From positions 27,510,900-27,574,899 of the forward strand of contig NC_083638.1 in assembly GCF_963576545.1 (NCBI RefSeq): a DNA stretch of 64,000 bases. The letters run 5' to 3'. Under the pieces are notes generated by a model. It saw nothing but the letters and a program-made list of their open reading frames with translations, searched no databases and was not told the DNA's origin. Each line of letters starts with the position of its first letter. Positions within the stretch are counted from its first letter, which is position 1. Source of the DNA: Limanda limanda. Lineage: Eukaryota; Chordata; Actinopteri; Pleuronectiformes; Pleuronectidae. Positions 34,460 through 47,437 of the stretch are shown one piece after another. A program made the translations under genes and the position numbers.

Positions 34460-36708
34460 AAACAGTCACAGACCATAAACTTAGGAAGTGCAGCGGGGGC
34501 GAGGGACAGAGAGAGTGAGAGTGGATAAAGGGTTGTTAAAAAGGTGAGAGACAAAGAACAGAGAGGAATTGAAAAGGAGGGAGGACAGACTCAAGCCAAC
34601 ATGAGTTATTATCTCATAATTCATCTTCATATGCCATAAACCATATTCTGACAGTGTTAGTGACTGCAGCCTTCTGTACAGTAATAGATGAACCATTAGG
34701 CCATAAGTGTCAACAGGGCAAGGTGCAGAAAATGTTTGTGCACACTTGTGAGCATAAAAACAATGTCATATACTTGTGTTATGACCCCTGAGTGTGTAAC
34801 GCTATTTCCAGTCAAAAGCTCTAAGTATGGTTAAAAGAAACCATGTGAGCCTGAATCTGAAGAAAATACTTTTTGTTGTCTGTCATGCGGCACAAGTTAC
34901 ATGAGCGTCGGCCTGATAGGTAACAAAAACAGCACTTTCAGTCACTTTCTAACATCCTGCTGTTGTGGTTTCCCACCAGCAACCACTGAGGGATTACATC
35001 CAAACATTGAATCTCACGTTGATAATGAAGGGTTGTGTCTGTGAATGTCTGATTCCAGTGCCCTTGTGTAAATAACCTCCTCAGAGTAAGACACAACACA
35101 ATACCTGAGCGGTTCACAATAATACACTGTACCTTCTGAAAACATATGCAGGTTTTACTGCACTTATAAGGACCAACATGCTAGCAATCCTGATGCATTT
35201 CTCCCGATGCATGCTCTGACTTGATGTGCATTCTCTCTGCAACTGAACTTTGACCATAACCTATAATCTCACCTCCGTGCAATGCTTTCACATCCTCAAA
35301 CTCAAAATCCTACAAGCATCCCAGAGTCAGTCTCACTGAGGACATTTAAAAAACACAAACTTGTTTTCCAGACCACTCATACACACACGGTTCCTGTTAA
35401 ATTCACCAACAATGGCCTCGGGGGCCTCAGGGTCACATCCACTGTTCCTTCAATGGCTTTACAACACTATCATAAAAACAAGGGAAAGGCACCATTCACC
35501 ATGAACACAACAGTTTTACAGTTGTTTAAATCAGCTCTACACCTTTCACATGCTCAGCCATTTATACTATAGAAGTTTGTGTTCAAGCACATTTCAACCA
35601 GTTCTGTTTGCCAAAATGGTTGAAGTGAATGACGCCGAATCAATTCAGTTTCTGCCACATATCAAGCGTTACTTTGATCTCATTGGATGATTGGGTGAAT
35701 CCTACTTTCACTTCAAGGCTGCTGTTGTGTTTGTCACACACGCATTAAACCAAGAAGGCCAAAGCTTACTTACTATTTAAAAACAATACAAATACCCCAA
35801 AGGTTGAGCGAGACAGAAAATCAGATTTTATTTGCACGATTTTATTTTAAACACCATTACAAAGATGAAGGTTAAACTGTGCGGTTTCTAATTGTATCTT
35901 TCATTTTGTGGCCCCCTGTGGTCTCTCAGGGTCGTGACCACCTGCTGTTTTGGATCACAGCTGGCTGCTGTTTTCAGTGAAAGCTGAACCAACTCACCTG
36001 CTCAGCGCCAAACTATGTTGTCATGAAGTATTGATCACCCATAGAACCAGACATTTCCTTTAAGATCCAGCTGCTGAAATGAAAAAAAAAGTTCTACTCT
36101 CTTATGCAGTCAAACCTGAAAGGAGTCGATCTGACCTCTCCTTCATCAGGTCAGTCACATGATCCAAAAGACAAGATGTTTAGTTGACCTGAATCAAAAT
36201 CCTGGAGCCTCTCGATGTGAGTTTTTGCTTTTAAAGTAGGCTTATAAAATTATACTTAATATTGGCCTCTCTTGGCTCCCGTAGCCATTATTTTACCATG
36301 GTTCGATGTTTCTTTTCACCATCTAGCAGAAATGCAAGCACTACAGTGAACAGCTAACAGCAGTTAGATCTGAGAGGTATTGCACCTTCAACATTAATAA
36401 TAATTTTTAAACACAGTTGTTCTAAAAAAATAAAAAAAAAAGCTAAATATACTAAAAGATCCTTTGTAGTAATGCTCCGTCCCTTTTGTATATGTAGCAT
36501 GCTTTATTGAGCCCTGCTTTAAAATAGCCGAAATTAGAAAATACTGTGTTGTGGTTAAGGTGGATTCATATTGTGTGACAAGAAGATCACAATCTCTGAT
36601 GTATTGAGTTATTTCAGACAATCTCTCGACGTGGTTATCATACATCCGTTTATTCTTTCTCTTTGTCTGGAAAACACACAAAGAGATCTGCAGGCTATGA
36701 GGGCTACA

Positions 36709-36886
<178 letters not shown>

Positions 36887-37056
36887 GGGACGCCTTTATG
36901 CATTATTAAACGAATGTTAAAGCAACATCACACACAAGCAATAAACCACACACATGGGACCTCATCTGCCAAGCTTTGTCACCATGGTGACAACTGTGTG
37001 ACCTGCATGCGACCAGCTGGTGGACCCTGGCTGTGATGTTGAGATAGGATTGACAG

Positions 37057-37081
37057 GTTTGTGTGTGTGTGTGTGTGTGTC
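37057..37081. repeat. GT microsatellite
   Basis: Short pure (GT)n. Confidence 0.93.
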
Positions 37082-37682
37082 AGACAAAATAACAAAAGAG
37101 AGAACACACTGTGCAGACCTTAGTCTGTTCCCTAAGCTGCCTGTTTTCCACATTATGCCAGGGCACACACCTTGCTGAGAAGAAGAAGGAAAAAGAGAGC
37201 ACAACACACATTGACCTATTGATCCTAGTATTGATTGCCACTTGCAAATGAGTATTTATCCTGCGCTTAATTTTATGGTGGTGGGAGAAGTGTTGAAACT
37301 CCAGCTGTAGCCTCTGCTTTCTACGGAAATGTGAGGAGCAGGCAGAGACACGTCTGGCTGTCTGGCTGGCACCAGCACAGCTATGCGTTTGTGTCATTTA
37401 ACATGATTACATACTTTCTGTTCCCAACACATCCAGGCCTTCTTTCCCTCATTCCTCACTCACTGAGTCACTCTCCTCGACGACTTTCTTCTCGCCCACC
37501 TCTGCAATCAGCCCTCACTCCACCTTACATTTGCCTAGCAGTGTGTTGGTGCATGTAAACCACATATCCAATTTCATGCTCAAAGAGAATATTGTGTGGA
37601 TGGATGTGGGCTTTTCCTGGAATGTTTATGCGATTCTAAAGAGCTGAACACAGTGATACATCTCAGTCTAAAGGCACAGTTA

Positions 37683-38904
37683 CAGTTTTTTCCTATCGTT
37701 TTAGGCAATTTACCTAAACCATGTTCACATTCCCTAAACACTTCACACAGTGAGCATACCAGTAGACCATGTGAACCAAACTGTGGTTACTTGCCCCTAT
37801 GCTAAGATACAAATGCTGGCAATGACGCCTTCTTCCAAATTTCATGGATACCTGCCCCAGTCAATGTTCACTACCAGCAAAACGCTGTGGAACTACAGCA
37901 TATTTTACCAATGTTTAGATACTCTGTTCAAAACAGTGAACTTTCTGTTCAAAACCTAACTTATCAGTAATTTAGATCACTGTAGATGGAAAGATGCTGC
38001 ATTTGGACAGACAAATGAAGTTACATGTTTGAATAAGAAAAAATATTTAGTTTATAGTTTATTTATTTTATTTTACAGTAATTTAGATTTTTTTTCCCCC
38101 TGTGCACCATAGTTCTTGGTGAATTGGCATGGAATTACTTTTTTTACGTAAAAAGCAACACCAATTCTGCGCCACTGTTGGGCTACTGTAATATACAGTA
38201 TGTGCAGGTTTTGTGCATTGCCTTTTTTGTTAGAACACATTTTTTGACTTTGTAATGTATTTTCTGTTTTGTGTAACACTTGCACTGTGACAAAATCTCC
38301 AAAAAGTAAAGCACAGTGAAAAAAACTGTTGTGTTTGTGATTTGTTTCTGGATCATATATTACGTACTTACTGTATGTAATTTGCATTACAAAAACTGAA
38401 AATTGTTATTCTCAGTTTCTCATAAAACACTTACAGTATTTACTGTATTTACAATTACTGTACATTTACCACACTCAATTGTGACATCTTTTGTGGGAGG
38501 TAAACCGACATATGAACACTGTCAGCAGATACTTGGCTTGGATTGTCATACTGTAATATTACAAACTTTATTACTGTAGTCCAAAGAAGTGTTTGTCTGT
38601 GTTTTTTCTCTTTTTTTCAATGCAACACTACAGGAAATCTATGCCAAACTGGAGGACACAGCAACATTTTATATATGCAATTGGCAATGCTTCAAGATGT
38701 TAGTGTTTTTTAGGTCATAGTGTTCTGAGAGGAAACATGTGTTAAGTTATGGCAGCATTGTTTGTGGTGTGGTTGTTGTAGTGCATTTTGCACCAAAGGT
38801 TAACAGATATGCAGAGGTGTGTGTCTCTAAAGCCCACTGTGTTAAGTGATAGGGAAAAGTGACCATAGTATGGGTACATGACCGAAAACGATAGGAAAAA
38901 ACTG
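37683..38904 (+). mobile_element. TA-flanked transposon copy 1 (1222 bp, non-autonomous)
   Basis: Perfect 20-bp terminal inverted repeats CAGTTTTTTCCTATCGTTTT, flanked by TA at 37681-37682 and 38905-38906, the target duplication of the Tc1/mariner superfamily. Internal frames of 60-105 codons occur on both strands but none shows a DDE transposase motif. An almost identical copy in inverse orientation sits at 45501-46720. Confidence 0.85.
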
Positions 38905-38989
38905 TAATGTCTTGGACCTCTTAGATACCATCCAATAGTCGGAATGCCGAGTTAGAGCCAAACCCAGCTGACATTGGGTGAGAGGTGGG

Positions 38990-39190
38990 GTAAAACCCTG
39001 GAGAGCTCACCAGTTCATCACAGGGCTGGCATACAGAGAACACACATTCACACTCACATTTACACCTACAGTCAATTTTTTAGTCTCCAATTCACCTAAC
39101 ACCAATTCTTCATGTTTTTAGACATGAGTGAGCTGGATGGGCAGGAGGAAACACACGCACATGAGAAGAACATGCAAATTCCACACAAAA
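38990..39190 (+). repeat. Retroposon 3' region (teleost LINE-like)
   Basis: The sequence with TTCATCACAGGGCTGGCATA, ATTCACACTCACATTTACAC and GAAGAACATGCAAATTCCAC is a diverged copy of a very common fish non-LTR element 3' end. Exact family not determined. Confidence 0.5.
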
Positions 39191-40208
39191 CAACTGCTGC
39201 TGAATGTGACCTATTTCACAGACAGATGAGCTAACTCTCACCAAAAAGCAGAAACAAATCTTATTTTCAACTATTAATACATAATGACATTACGGTGGTT
39301 TTCCTTTTCAATGTAAATGTATCATCTTGCTACAACTGCATGAATAAACAAGTACAAGGACATTTCAAAGGTTTCTCTTTGTCATTGCGTTCATTTGTCT
39401 GATCTATTACCCAGTGTGCCATAAATCAAATAAGCTAGACCTAATGAAATATATACTGTACTATTTTTACAAAACTATGTCATATCATCTAAATGCTTCT
39501 CTGCTGCCTTCAAGCAAATCAACAAGACCAGATTCAAACTTTAGTTTGTGTCCTGATGATCTTTCTAACGGACCATTTTCCACATATGTTTCAATATATG
39601 TAGAGTCCTTTGTATTTATTGTTCATTTATTATGGTCTGGTCTTTGCATTTCTTTGTATATCCAGGGACTAGTCAATAAAAAGTTATTTATCCTGTAACA
39701 TTGAATAATAATAATGACAAGCTTTATTTGCACATTTCTTAGCACAGTTACAAAGTGCTTCATAAGAGGATTAATCTAGACTAAATACATTTTTTAATGT
39801 TGATGTCCAAATATTTTATATATACACTCACACTCACTTGGCAGTTTAGTAGTTCCAGTTATCTGAAACCAATGAAGTCTAATGACAGTCCAGTTCTTTA
39901 ACAAAATCTTGCTTCATGACAATTTCTGTATTGCAGTATGTTAAAGGCGCTCTTATTATCTTGTTAACCCCAATGAAATCACACCTCTTAGCAGTAAAGT
40001 TGATCCACTGATTTATGTCCAAACATGATGTATATTTTCCATAATAACAGATCAATATTTATTAAAGGATGACTGAAGACACAGAAAACATACAGGTGCA
40101 ATGTAAAACGATGTAAAGAAGACATGCGGACAGGACAGTTTGCCGTGTTACAAAAAGCGGATATGACAGGGGAATGCAAATTGAAGTGAAGTATAGAGTT
40201 TCAAATCA
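39191..40208. other. Intergenic, nothing recognised
   Basis: AT-rich spacer between the LINE-like tail and the end of the syap1 3' UTR. Only short frames without support. Confidence 0.5.
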
Positions 40209-40684
40209 TTTATTTACATAAATGTAACTTTACATTCGATTTAACCGTTTAATAACTAAACTAAGTCTTTACAAGCCACCACTAAGCAGCAGTGCAAAAA
40301 AAAGACAGAATTTGATGCAGATCTGTGATTTCCAACAAGCCCTCTCCATTAGAAAATCCCTGGTACCTGCCCTGCAGCGCCCCCTAGCTGCTGTTCGCAT
40401 CAAAAAGAGAAAGAGAAGGGAAACCGAGAACAGCAAACAAATTTAAGAAGGAGGAATGAAGCAGTACTTCACTAATATACCGGACCATAACCACTGCTTC
40501 CAGCACAGAGGACACACTGACACACTAACTGGATCTACACAATAACAAGATTGTAGTCACAGTTGGGAGGGGCAGAAGATGTGGAACTTCGTCCCCATGT
40601 GCATCACTGGTCACTATTCATCACTATTCATCCGGTCTGGAGCCAGATCACCGCCTGTACAGGAGACAGACACACAGTGGTCGT
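40209..40684 (-). other. syap1: 3' UTR of syap1 with polyadenylation signal
   Basis: The minus-strand hexamer AATAAA (plus 40209-40214) lies about 470 bases past the stop codon. No coding signal in between. Confidence 0.6.
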
Positions 40685-43600
40685 CTAGCTGTCGTCGGAC
40701 TGGAGCATCTTCTCGATCTCTTGATCCCACTGCTCATCTTTGTTGTCGCACTCAGCGACCATCTCGTACTCTTGGAGCTCCTGCTGCAGCTCCTTCTCCC
40801 AGTCTGCGGACTCGTCTGTATGTGAGGGAGAAGATAGGTTATGAGCAAATCAATCACAAAATATTTTCTGGGTGAATAAGCACAGCAAATAGAATCTCTT
40901 CTGAAACTTACCTTCGGGAGAGGGCGGGCTCTCCTTCTTATCCAGCACCAGCTGCTCCATCTCTTTCCTCAGGTCCTCCTGGTTGATACCCGTGGAGTCA
41001 AAAGCATCGCTCACAAACTCGGACACTCCGGGACTCGTGGACATCTCCTCCTCTTCCTCCTGAGGTGGCTGACAAGGATGCAGACAGGACTGGTAAAGCA
41101 ATTCACTGTGCGACTCTTCATTAACTTTTACAATAGTGTTGTAAAATACACAGATACGCAAACAAACGTACTTTCTGTTTGTCACTGATGGAAACTGGTG
41201 GAGTTTTTGGTCTGACATTGTCTGTAAAGAAATAAAACAGTGACGTCAGTTTCATGCAAATCACAATGCCTATAGACTTTCCATAAAACCACAGCCGTGA
41301 GTTTTTTTGTATCAACTTCATGAACGATTACCATCTGAAAAACAATAACAACTTGATCCTCATAATATTAAATTTCCTAACGATTCTTTCATTACAGGTA
41401 AACTCTGTTTCCATACCAAGAGCTCTGTCTGTGGCAGATCTGTCCCACTCTTTGCCCCCCAGCGACCAGCACAGATAGAACCTATCTACATTAGGTATTA
41501 AAACCATCACTTTTGGTTACACCTGGAGTTTATCAAACGAAAATCCTGCTGACCCTATTATAAATTAATAACTAAAATAGGAGCTGTTGTTCTCTGGACA
41601 AGGACATACAGGATCCTCTGGAAACAATGATGCAGTGTTGTTATCTCTCTCCATGTTCTCCCCCTGATACATGTATGGTCTCATCAGTCACGACTTGACT
41701 ACCAGCAGTGACTACAGTAACATGTCAGTCACACTGTCCCCTCGTCGTCGGACCAAGAAAAGAAAACCCTGCCCTTATTTTTCAACAATTCTGTGTCTCT
41801 TTTATAATATTTGCCTGAAACTAAACTTCCCTTTCAAATCCGCTTCCTGTTTACACTACCACGGTCAAGCTCAGTGGATGTGAATGGCCATGTGATATGC
41901 TATATATATTTTTTTAAACGCTGTTTACCGGTAGTGTAATTCTGAAAGAAACGGATTCTCAGGGAGTATCGTCTATAATGTGGTATAGGTTCTTTCTGTT
42001 GTTTTAATTGGAGATGTATTGATTTCTTATTTATTTTGTTTCATTATTTAGTATAGTTTTTACACTTACCGCCATTCAAAAATAGTTTCAACCTTTAACT
42101 ATAATATTTTTGAATACAGGACAATATGTTGAATATCTCTTGTACGTTTGAATTTCTACCAGTAGGTGTTAGCAGATGTTAGTAGCCGCCAGCAGGTGTT
42201 TAGGACATAACTTAAGTTGTGTACCGTAGCGTCATCAAGTGTTTTGGCCTTATCAATGGTTATCATTATCAATGATACAGGCCGATATGCTGAGGCTAAA
42301 GGTAAATCTGACTGGCTACTGGCTTGTTACCTCATCACCTTGATTCATTTTTAAACTAAACACTGTCTCAATTCAGAACATAGGACAAGATGGAGAATAT
42401 CCCTTGTATGCTCTATAAAATGTTTGTTAAACCAAAATAACCTTAATGTTTCATTCATTTACGGGTCACTGTAATGATGATAATAATAGTGAAATATAAT
42501 ATACTGTGATATCCTGCAATTGGAACCCTAGTTAGAGCATACAGGAGGCGTCTGACCTGCTAAGATGACGTCCTCAGGTGAAACACTGGCTTCTCTGTCC
42601 TCGCCGTCCTTCTGCTGCTGCTGGGCTGCCAGCTCTGTGAGCTGAGCCGACTGCTTGATCAGAGACACCCGGTAGAAATAATTCCTCCAGAACGGCTCCT
42701 CCTTCACACTGTCACAACACAAACACATCATCATCGATTCTGTGATATCAATTTAATGACGCTAAAAGTATTTTTTTCCTATAACCACACAAACACACAC
42801 GCAAGCGCACACAGTGTGACAATGATAAAAGACTACAGACTGTTTGGGAACCAGGTCGAAGCGCATGCGGTTTAGAAGCTGATCTTCCTCCAGCATGGCA
42901 GCAGCCAGAGGATACATCTGCTCCATGTCGAAGTGGAACTGAACACCTGCGGGAGGGTCCCGCATGAAATTCCTCTTGTCCTAGAATCAATAGCCAGAGT
43001 TAGAATCCAACACACGCAGAGATAATGACACAGCACTTATTAATGTGGTGTATGTCTCTTTGCTTACAGCCGACAGAGCCAGGATCTGCTGCTGGATGGT
43101 CTCCTCCTCATTGTAGCCCACCCATGGAGGCACTGCTGCTTCTACATGAAAGCATATACACACACACACACAAACCTTCAGTGATGTGCAGTGACTTCAT
43201 TGACATTGATATAACATACAAAGGACTATCAGACTGAACTAGTTTCAGAGAGGTGTCACATTACATGCATAACAATAGAAGCCGGTCTCATTTTGAGTAG
43301 TTATGAAAACCCCAATGCCAATATTATCAATCCAATAAAGCTGAATTGTGACCTGTGGTGTCACATTAACTCTCACACTGCTATACAAATGTAGTCCATT
43401 TCCAAGTGTGCTTTTAAGCACCGAGTGCTTTCCCTTACCAATATAATACCTTTCCCTTTCATGTCGCTCTCAATGAGGGGAATTATTTCATCATGAAACT
43501 GCGTTTTTTTGTGTTCCTGCTCGTGTTACTTCATCTCTAATGGGCAATTACTTTGAATAGAACACAATGTATTTCTTTTGGATTTTACTTCTATAGTTGT

Positions 43601-44870
43601 GTATGCGGAAAGGTGACATTATCAACTTATGATCATCAAGATTTCAGGGAAATACTCTGCAGCGTTTGCCACAACATATGTGATGAGCAAAGCATGTTAC
43701 TTCACTGCCAGGTAGTCTACCTTGAAAAGCAACATTCTTTACCATAAGAGAAACTACAGAAGAATTTTAAATATTTGAACATCTCTTACAAATAATATTT
43801 TGTTTTTTCTGATCTTACCTGATTTTTTCGCTTTCTTCTCCTGAACAAACTTCTCCTGCTCCTTTTGGAAGTCACCCAGAAACGTCTGATCACACACACG
43901 CACACGAACAAACCCACAAAAGTCAATAGTCATTATATTGTTATTATACTGTTTCGGTGCTTCCTAAAGCTGCTGAACTCGTCCAGCGAGCCAACAGAGC
44001 AACGTGCCTTGTCTATAATGCCGTCCATCTTCCCTTCTTCCACCGTCTTCTTGATGGTCTGAGCCGTCTCTGCCATGGACTCGGAGATCTTCTTGCTGGC
44101 ACTGGAGGCAAAACTGAAGATGTAGTCTTCATTTGGAGGAGGAATAGGAGTGGAGGTTATTTTTAAAATCATCAGTACACATAGACACTTTTTTGTTGGC
44201 TGCACATCTTGCATAAATGATTGTCAATGATGTGACCCAGATTTGGTCATGACACTAATGTCTTGATCTGCCATGAAGATTTGTCTTGTTGTCCTCCTTG
44301 GTTCTAACAATCATGTCCACACCCTTCTTGCGGTTGTATTAAATGTCCCAGTGCACAGTCTGCACACACTAACTGGAACACACTAAGCAGTAGCTGTAAA
44401 CCAGCACTGTGACTACACCACCAGCAGACATCAGATTGTGTCTAGCCTAAGTTACGTTAGCAGAACCAAGTGAGGGAACCTTTGACCGAGAGCTGCTTTC
44501 TACTGATGTAATGGTTTAATGAGGAGTGACCACAGACAGGTGGATCCACGTCACGTGAACATGTCAACAATGTCCTCCCGCACCGAGGAGACAAAGAGCT
44601 GCTAACCAGCCTGACTGGGAGTAAAACAACCAGAGTGACCAGTTCCTCCTCCTCACCTCCCAGTCCTTTGCCCTGCTCCGTGCTCTCCAGGTTGGCCTCA
44701 GCTTCTCCTCCATGCTGCTCAGCTGGCTGCTGTTTGTTTACCTCGTTCTGAGCCTCCACCACCTTCTCCTCCACCTTCACCTCCTCCTGCTCCTCCTGCT
44801 CGGTGTCATCTGACGTCTTCACTACCGTCGGGTTGTCCAAACCCAACCACGACCCCAGACCCTTAAACAT
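40685..44870 (-). CDS. syap1: syap1, synapse-associated protein 1 (BSD-domain), 9 exons, 367 aa
   Basis: Exons in transcript order: 44870-44657, 44126-44008, 43885-43819, 43141-43068, 42980-42841, 42708-42557, 41221-41172, 41068-40912, 40815-40685. Phases agree and total 368 codons with TAG. The intron after exon 2 has a GC donor (GACAAG then GCACGT); the others are GT-AG. Near-identical blocks to human SYAP1 include [35 protein letters not shown] and [15 protein letters not shown]; the family is about 352 aa. A glutamate/glutamine-rich N-terminal region is followed by the BSD domain (about residues 165-225, with [18 protein letters not shown]) and a coiled, acidic C-terminus ([14 protein letters not shown]). 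Known role: an adaptor promoting mTORC2-dependent Akt1 phosphorylation after growth-factor stimulation, also present at nerve terminals. The start [11 protein letters not shown] matches the family start. Confidence 0.95.
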
Positions 44871-45500
44871 GGCGCTGCTAACCGCACTAAGCGTAATAAG
44901 TGTAAGAAACACAGCGAAGACAGTGGGTGACTGTCGAAATATCCCACCAGGAACTACGCGACAGCTTCTCTTCTTTTATGGTTGTTTTTGAGGTGTAGTA
45001 TAATTCCTTGTTACTGCCACCCAGTGTTCAAAGGGTGGAATGGTGCCCTCGTTGTGTTCTGATCCTTCTGATTCAACAGGTTGCAGAGCTTTCACTTGAC
45101 ACTCCAGTACGGTGTCTTTCAGTCTATTTACCTTTTGTTGAAGAAAATAACAAAATAAATGAATTGGATTTATGTTACAAATTAAACTAAATCAAATTTT
45201 TCATCACAACAAGTCAACAAACTTTATTAAATATACAAAAATTAAGATAACATGTTTATATTTGATGTAAACACGACAGCTGCTATATGCAATAATAATA
45301 ATAATGAGCATAATAATCATAAAAAGTTTAAATACTAATAATGCTTCAGACTTCTGATGAAAACTCATTAAAATTCACTAGATCTGTTTTTTTTATTTAA
45401 AATAGCACAAAGTCATAAATATCAGTCCACTAAACGTGTCTAGATCCATGAATTATTCGTATTATTCGTATTATTTGTATTATTATTAGTGGTAGTATTA
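44871..45500. other. Upstream region of syap1
   Basis: It should contain the syap1 promoter; no TATA box or CpG island stands out. The distal part is AT-rich with AAT runs up to the edge of transposon copy 2. Confidence 0.4.
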
Positions 45501-46720
45501 CAGTTTTTTCCTATCGTTTTCGGTCATGTACCCATACTATGGTCACTTTTCCCTATCACTTAACACAGTGGGCTTTAGAGACACACACCTCTGCATATCT
45601 GTTAACCTTTGGTGCAAAATGCACTACAACAACCACACCACAAACAATGCTGCCATAACTTAACACATGTTTCCTCTCAGAACACTATGACCTAAAAAAC
45701 ACTAACATCTTGAAGCATTGCCAATTGCATATATAAAATGTTGCTGTGTCCTCCAGTTTGGCATAGATTTCCTGTAGTGTTGCATTGAAAAAAAGAGAAA
45801 AAACACAGACAAACACTTCTTTGGACTACAGTAATAAAGTTTGTAATATTACAGTATGACAATCCAAGCCAAGTATCTGCTGACAGTGTTCATATGTCGG
45901 TTTACCTCCCACAAAAGATGTCACAATTGAGTGTGGTAAATGTACAGTAATTGTAAATACAGTAAATACTGTAAGTGTTTTATGAGAAACTGAGAATAAC
46001 AATTTTCAGTTTTTGTAATGCAAATTACATACAGTAAGTACGTAATATATGATCCAGAAACAAATCACAAACACAACAGTTTTTTTCACTGTGCTTTACT
46101 TTTTGGAGATTTTGTCACAGTGCAAGTGTTACACAAAACAGAAAATACATTACAAAGTCAAAAAATGTGTTCTAACAAAAAAGGCAATGCACAAAACCTG
46201 CACATACTGTATATTACAGTAGCCCAACAGTGGCGCAGAATTGGTTGCTTTTTACGTAAAAAAAGTAATTCCATGCCAATTCACCAAGAACTATGGTGCA
46301 CAGGGGAAAAAAAAATCTAAATTACTGTAAAATAAAATAAATAAACTATAAACTAAATATTTTTTCTTATTCAAACATGTAACTTCATTTGTCTGTCCAA
46401 ATGCAGCATCTTTCCATCTACAGTGATCTAAATTACTGATAAGTTAGGTTTTGAACAGAAAGTTCACTGTTTTGAACAGAGTATCTAAACATTGGTAAAA
46501 TATGCTGTAGTTCCACAGCGTTTTGCTGGTAGTGAACATTGACTGGGGCAGGTATCCATGAAATTTGGAAGAAGGCGTCATTGCCATCATTTGTATCTTA
46601 GCATAGGGGCAAGTAACCACAGTTTGGTTCACATGGTCTACTGGTATGCTCACTGTGTGAAGTGTTTAGGGAATGTGAACATGGTTTAGGTAAATTGCCT
46701 AAAACGATAGGAAAAAACTG
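45501..46720 (-). mobile_element. TA-flanked transposon copy 2 (1220 bp), inverse of copy 1
   Basis: Same perfect 20-bp terminal repeats, with TA at 45499-45500 and 46721-46722. Read on the minus strand it matches copy 1 almost base for base: I saw one substitution (near 46589) and a 2-base indel (near 46242). The high identity suggests recent mobilisation, or homogenisation between the copies. Confidence 0.85.
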
Positions 46721-46722
46721 TA

Positions 46723-47437
46723 ATATTGTAGATGTAACACCAGTCCAAAAGCCGACACTTCAACAGCAGGTGGCGGTGTTGCAGTGAGAATTGTGGCATA
46801 TCTTTCTTGTATCATAAGAAGAAGAAGAAGAAGAAGCCAGCGGTAGATTCATGTCCGTCAGACTGACGTCAGTTCACCGGTAACGTCTCGTATCACTTAT
46901 GTTTGCTTCTTATAGTTTGATGTGTTTGTATTGTTGGACTTTGGTTTAATTTAATGCTTAAATCTCTGTAATATACGTTTTTTTTTGGGAGTCGTCGTAG
47001 CAGCATTATAATGGAAGGGCTAGCTGCTGTGCTAGGCCGATCTGATGTAAACAGACCAGATTAAACCAGACTCCTCTAACAAAACCCGTCATTTGAAACG
47101 TCGTCAGTTTAAAGTTAAAGTTTGTGGTGATCACAAATTAACTCAAAACATCGCAGGATGATTTCGGTTGCTGTGATTCAATCGGCTTTAGAAAGAAAAC
47201 GATTTATATGATTTTATGATATGAAAGAGTGTTTTGGGAAACGGTTATGGTCTGAGATAGCATGGTCTACTTAGATAATGTATACGTATTAATACGTTAA
47301 TAATATATACGAACAGTCCTTATTTACAGGACTGAGTAAATATGTGTAATGTGGCTTTATCTAACAATAATTGTTGCGCAGCTATTTAAATGGACTTTGT
47401 ATTAAAGACGATATTATGTTTTTTTTCTAGGTGAGAA
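46723..47437 (+). promoter_or_regulatory. phospho2: phospho2 upstream region and 5' leader
   Basis: A pyrimidine-rich acceptor (TTTTTTTCTAG at 47420-47430) lies 7 bases before the phospho2 ATG, so the 5' UTR is spliced. A possible first-exon donor is near 46878 (CACCG then GTAACG) after a (GAA)n run at 46823-46838. Transposon copy 2 ends only about 150 bp before this point. First exon and TSS are inferred. Confidence 0.4.

Noticed and set aside
37750..38387. Conserved pair of short genes repeated at 46018-46653
   Set aside because: The repetition is due to two copies of one transposon. The frames lack transposase motifs and are identical only because the elements are.
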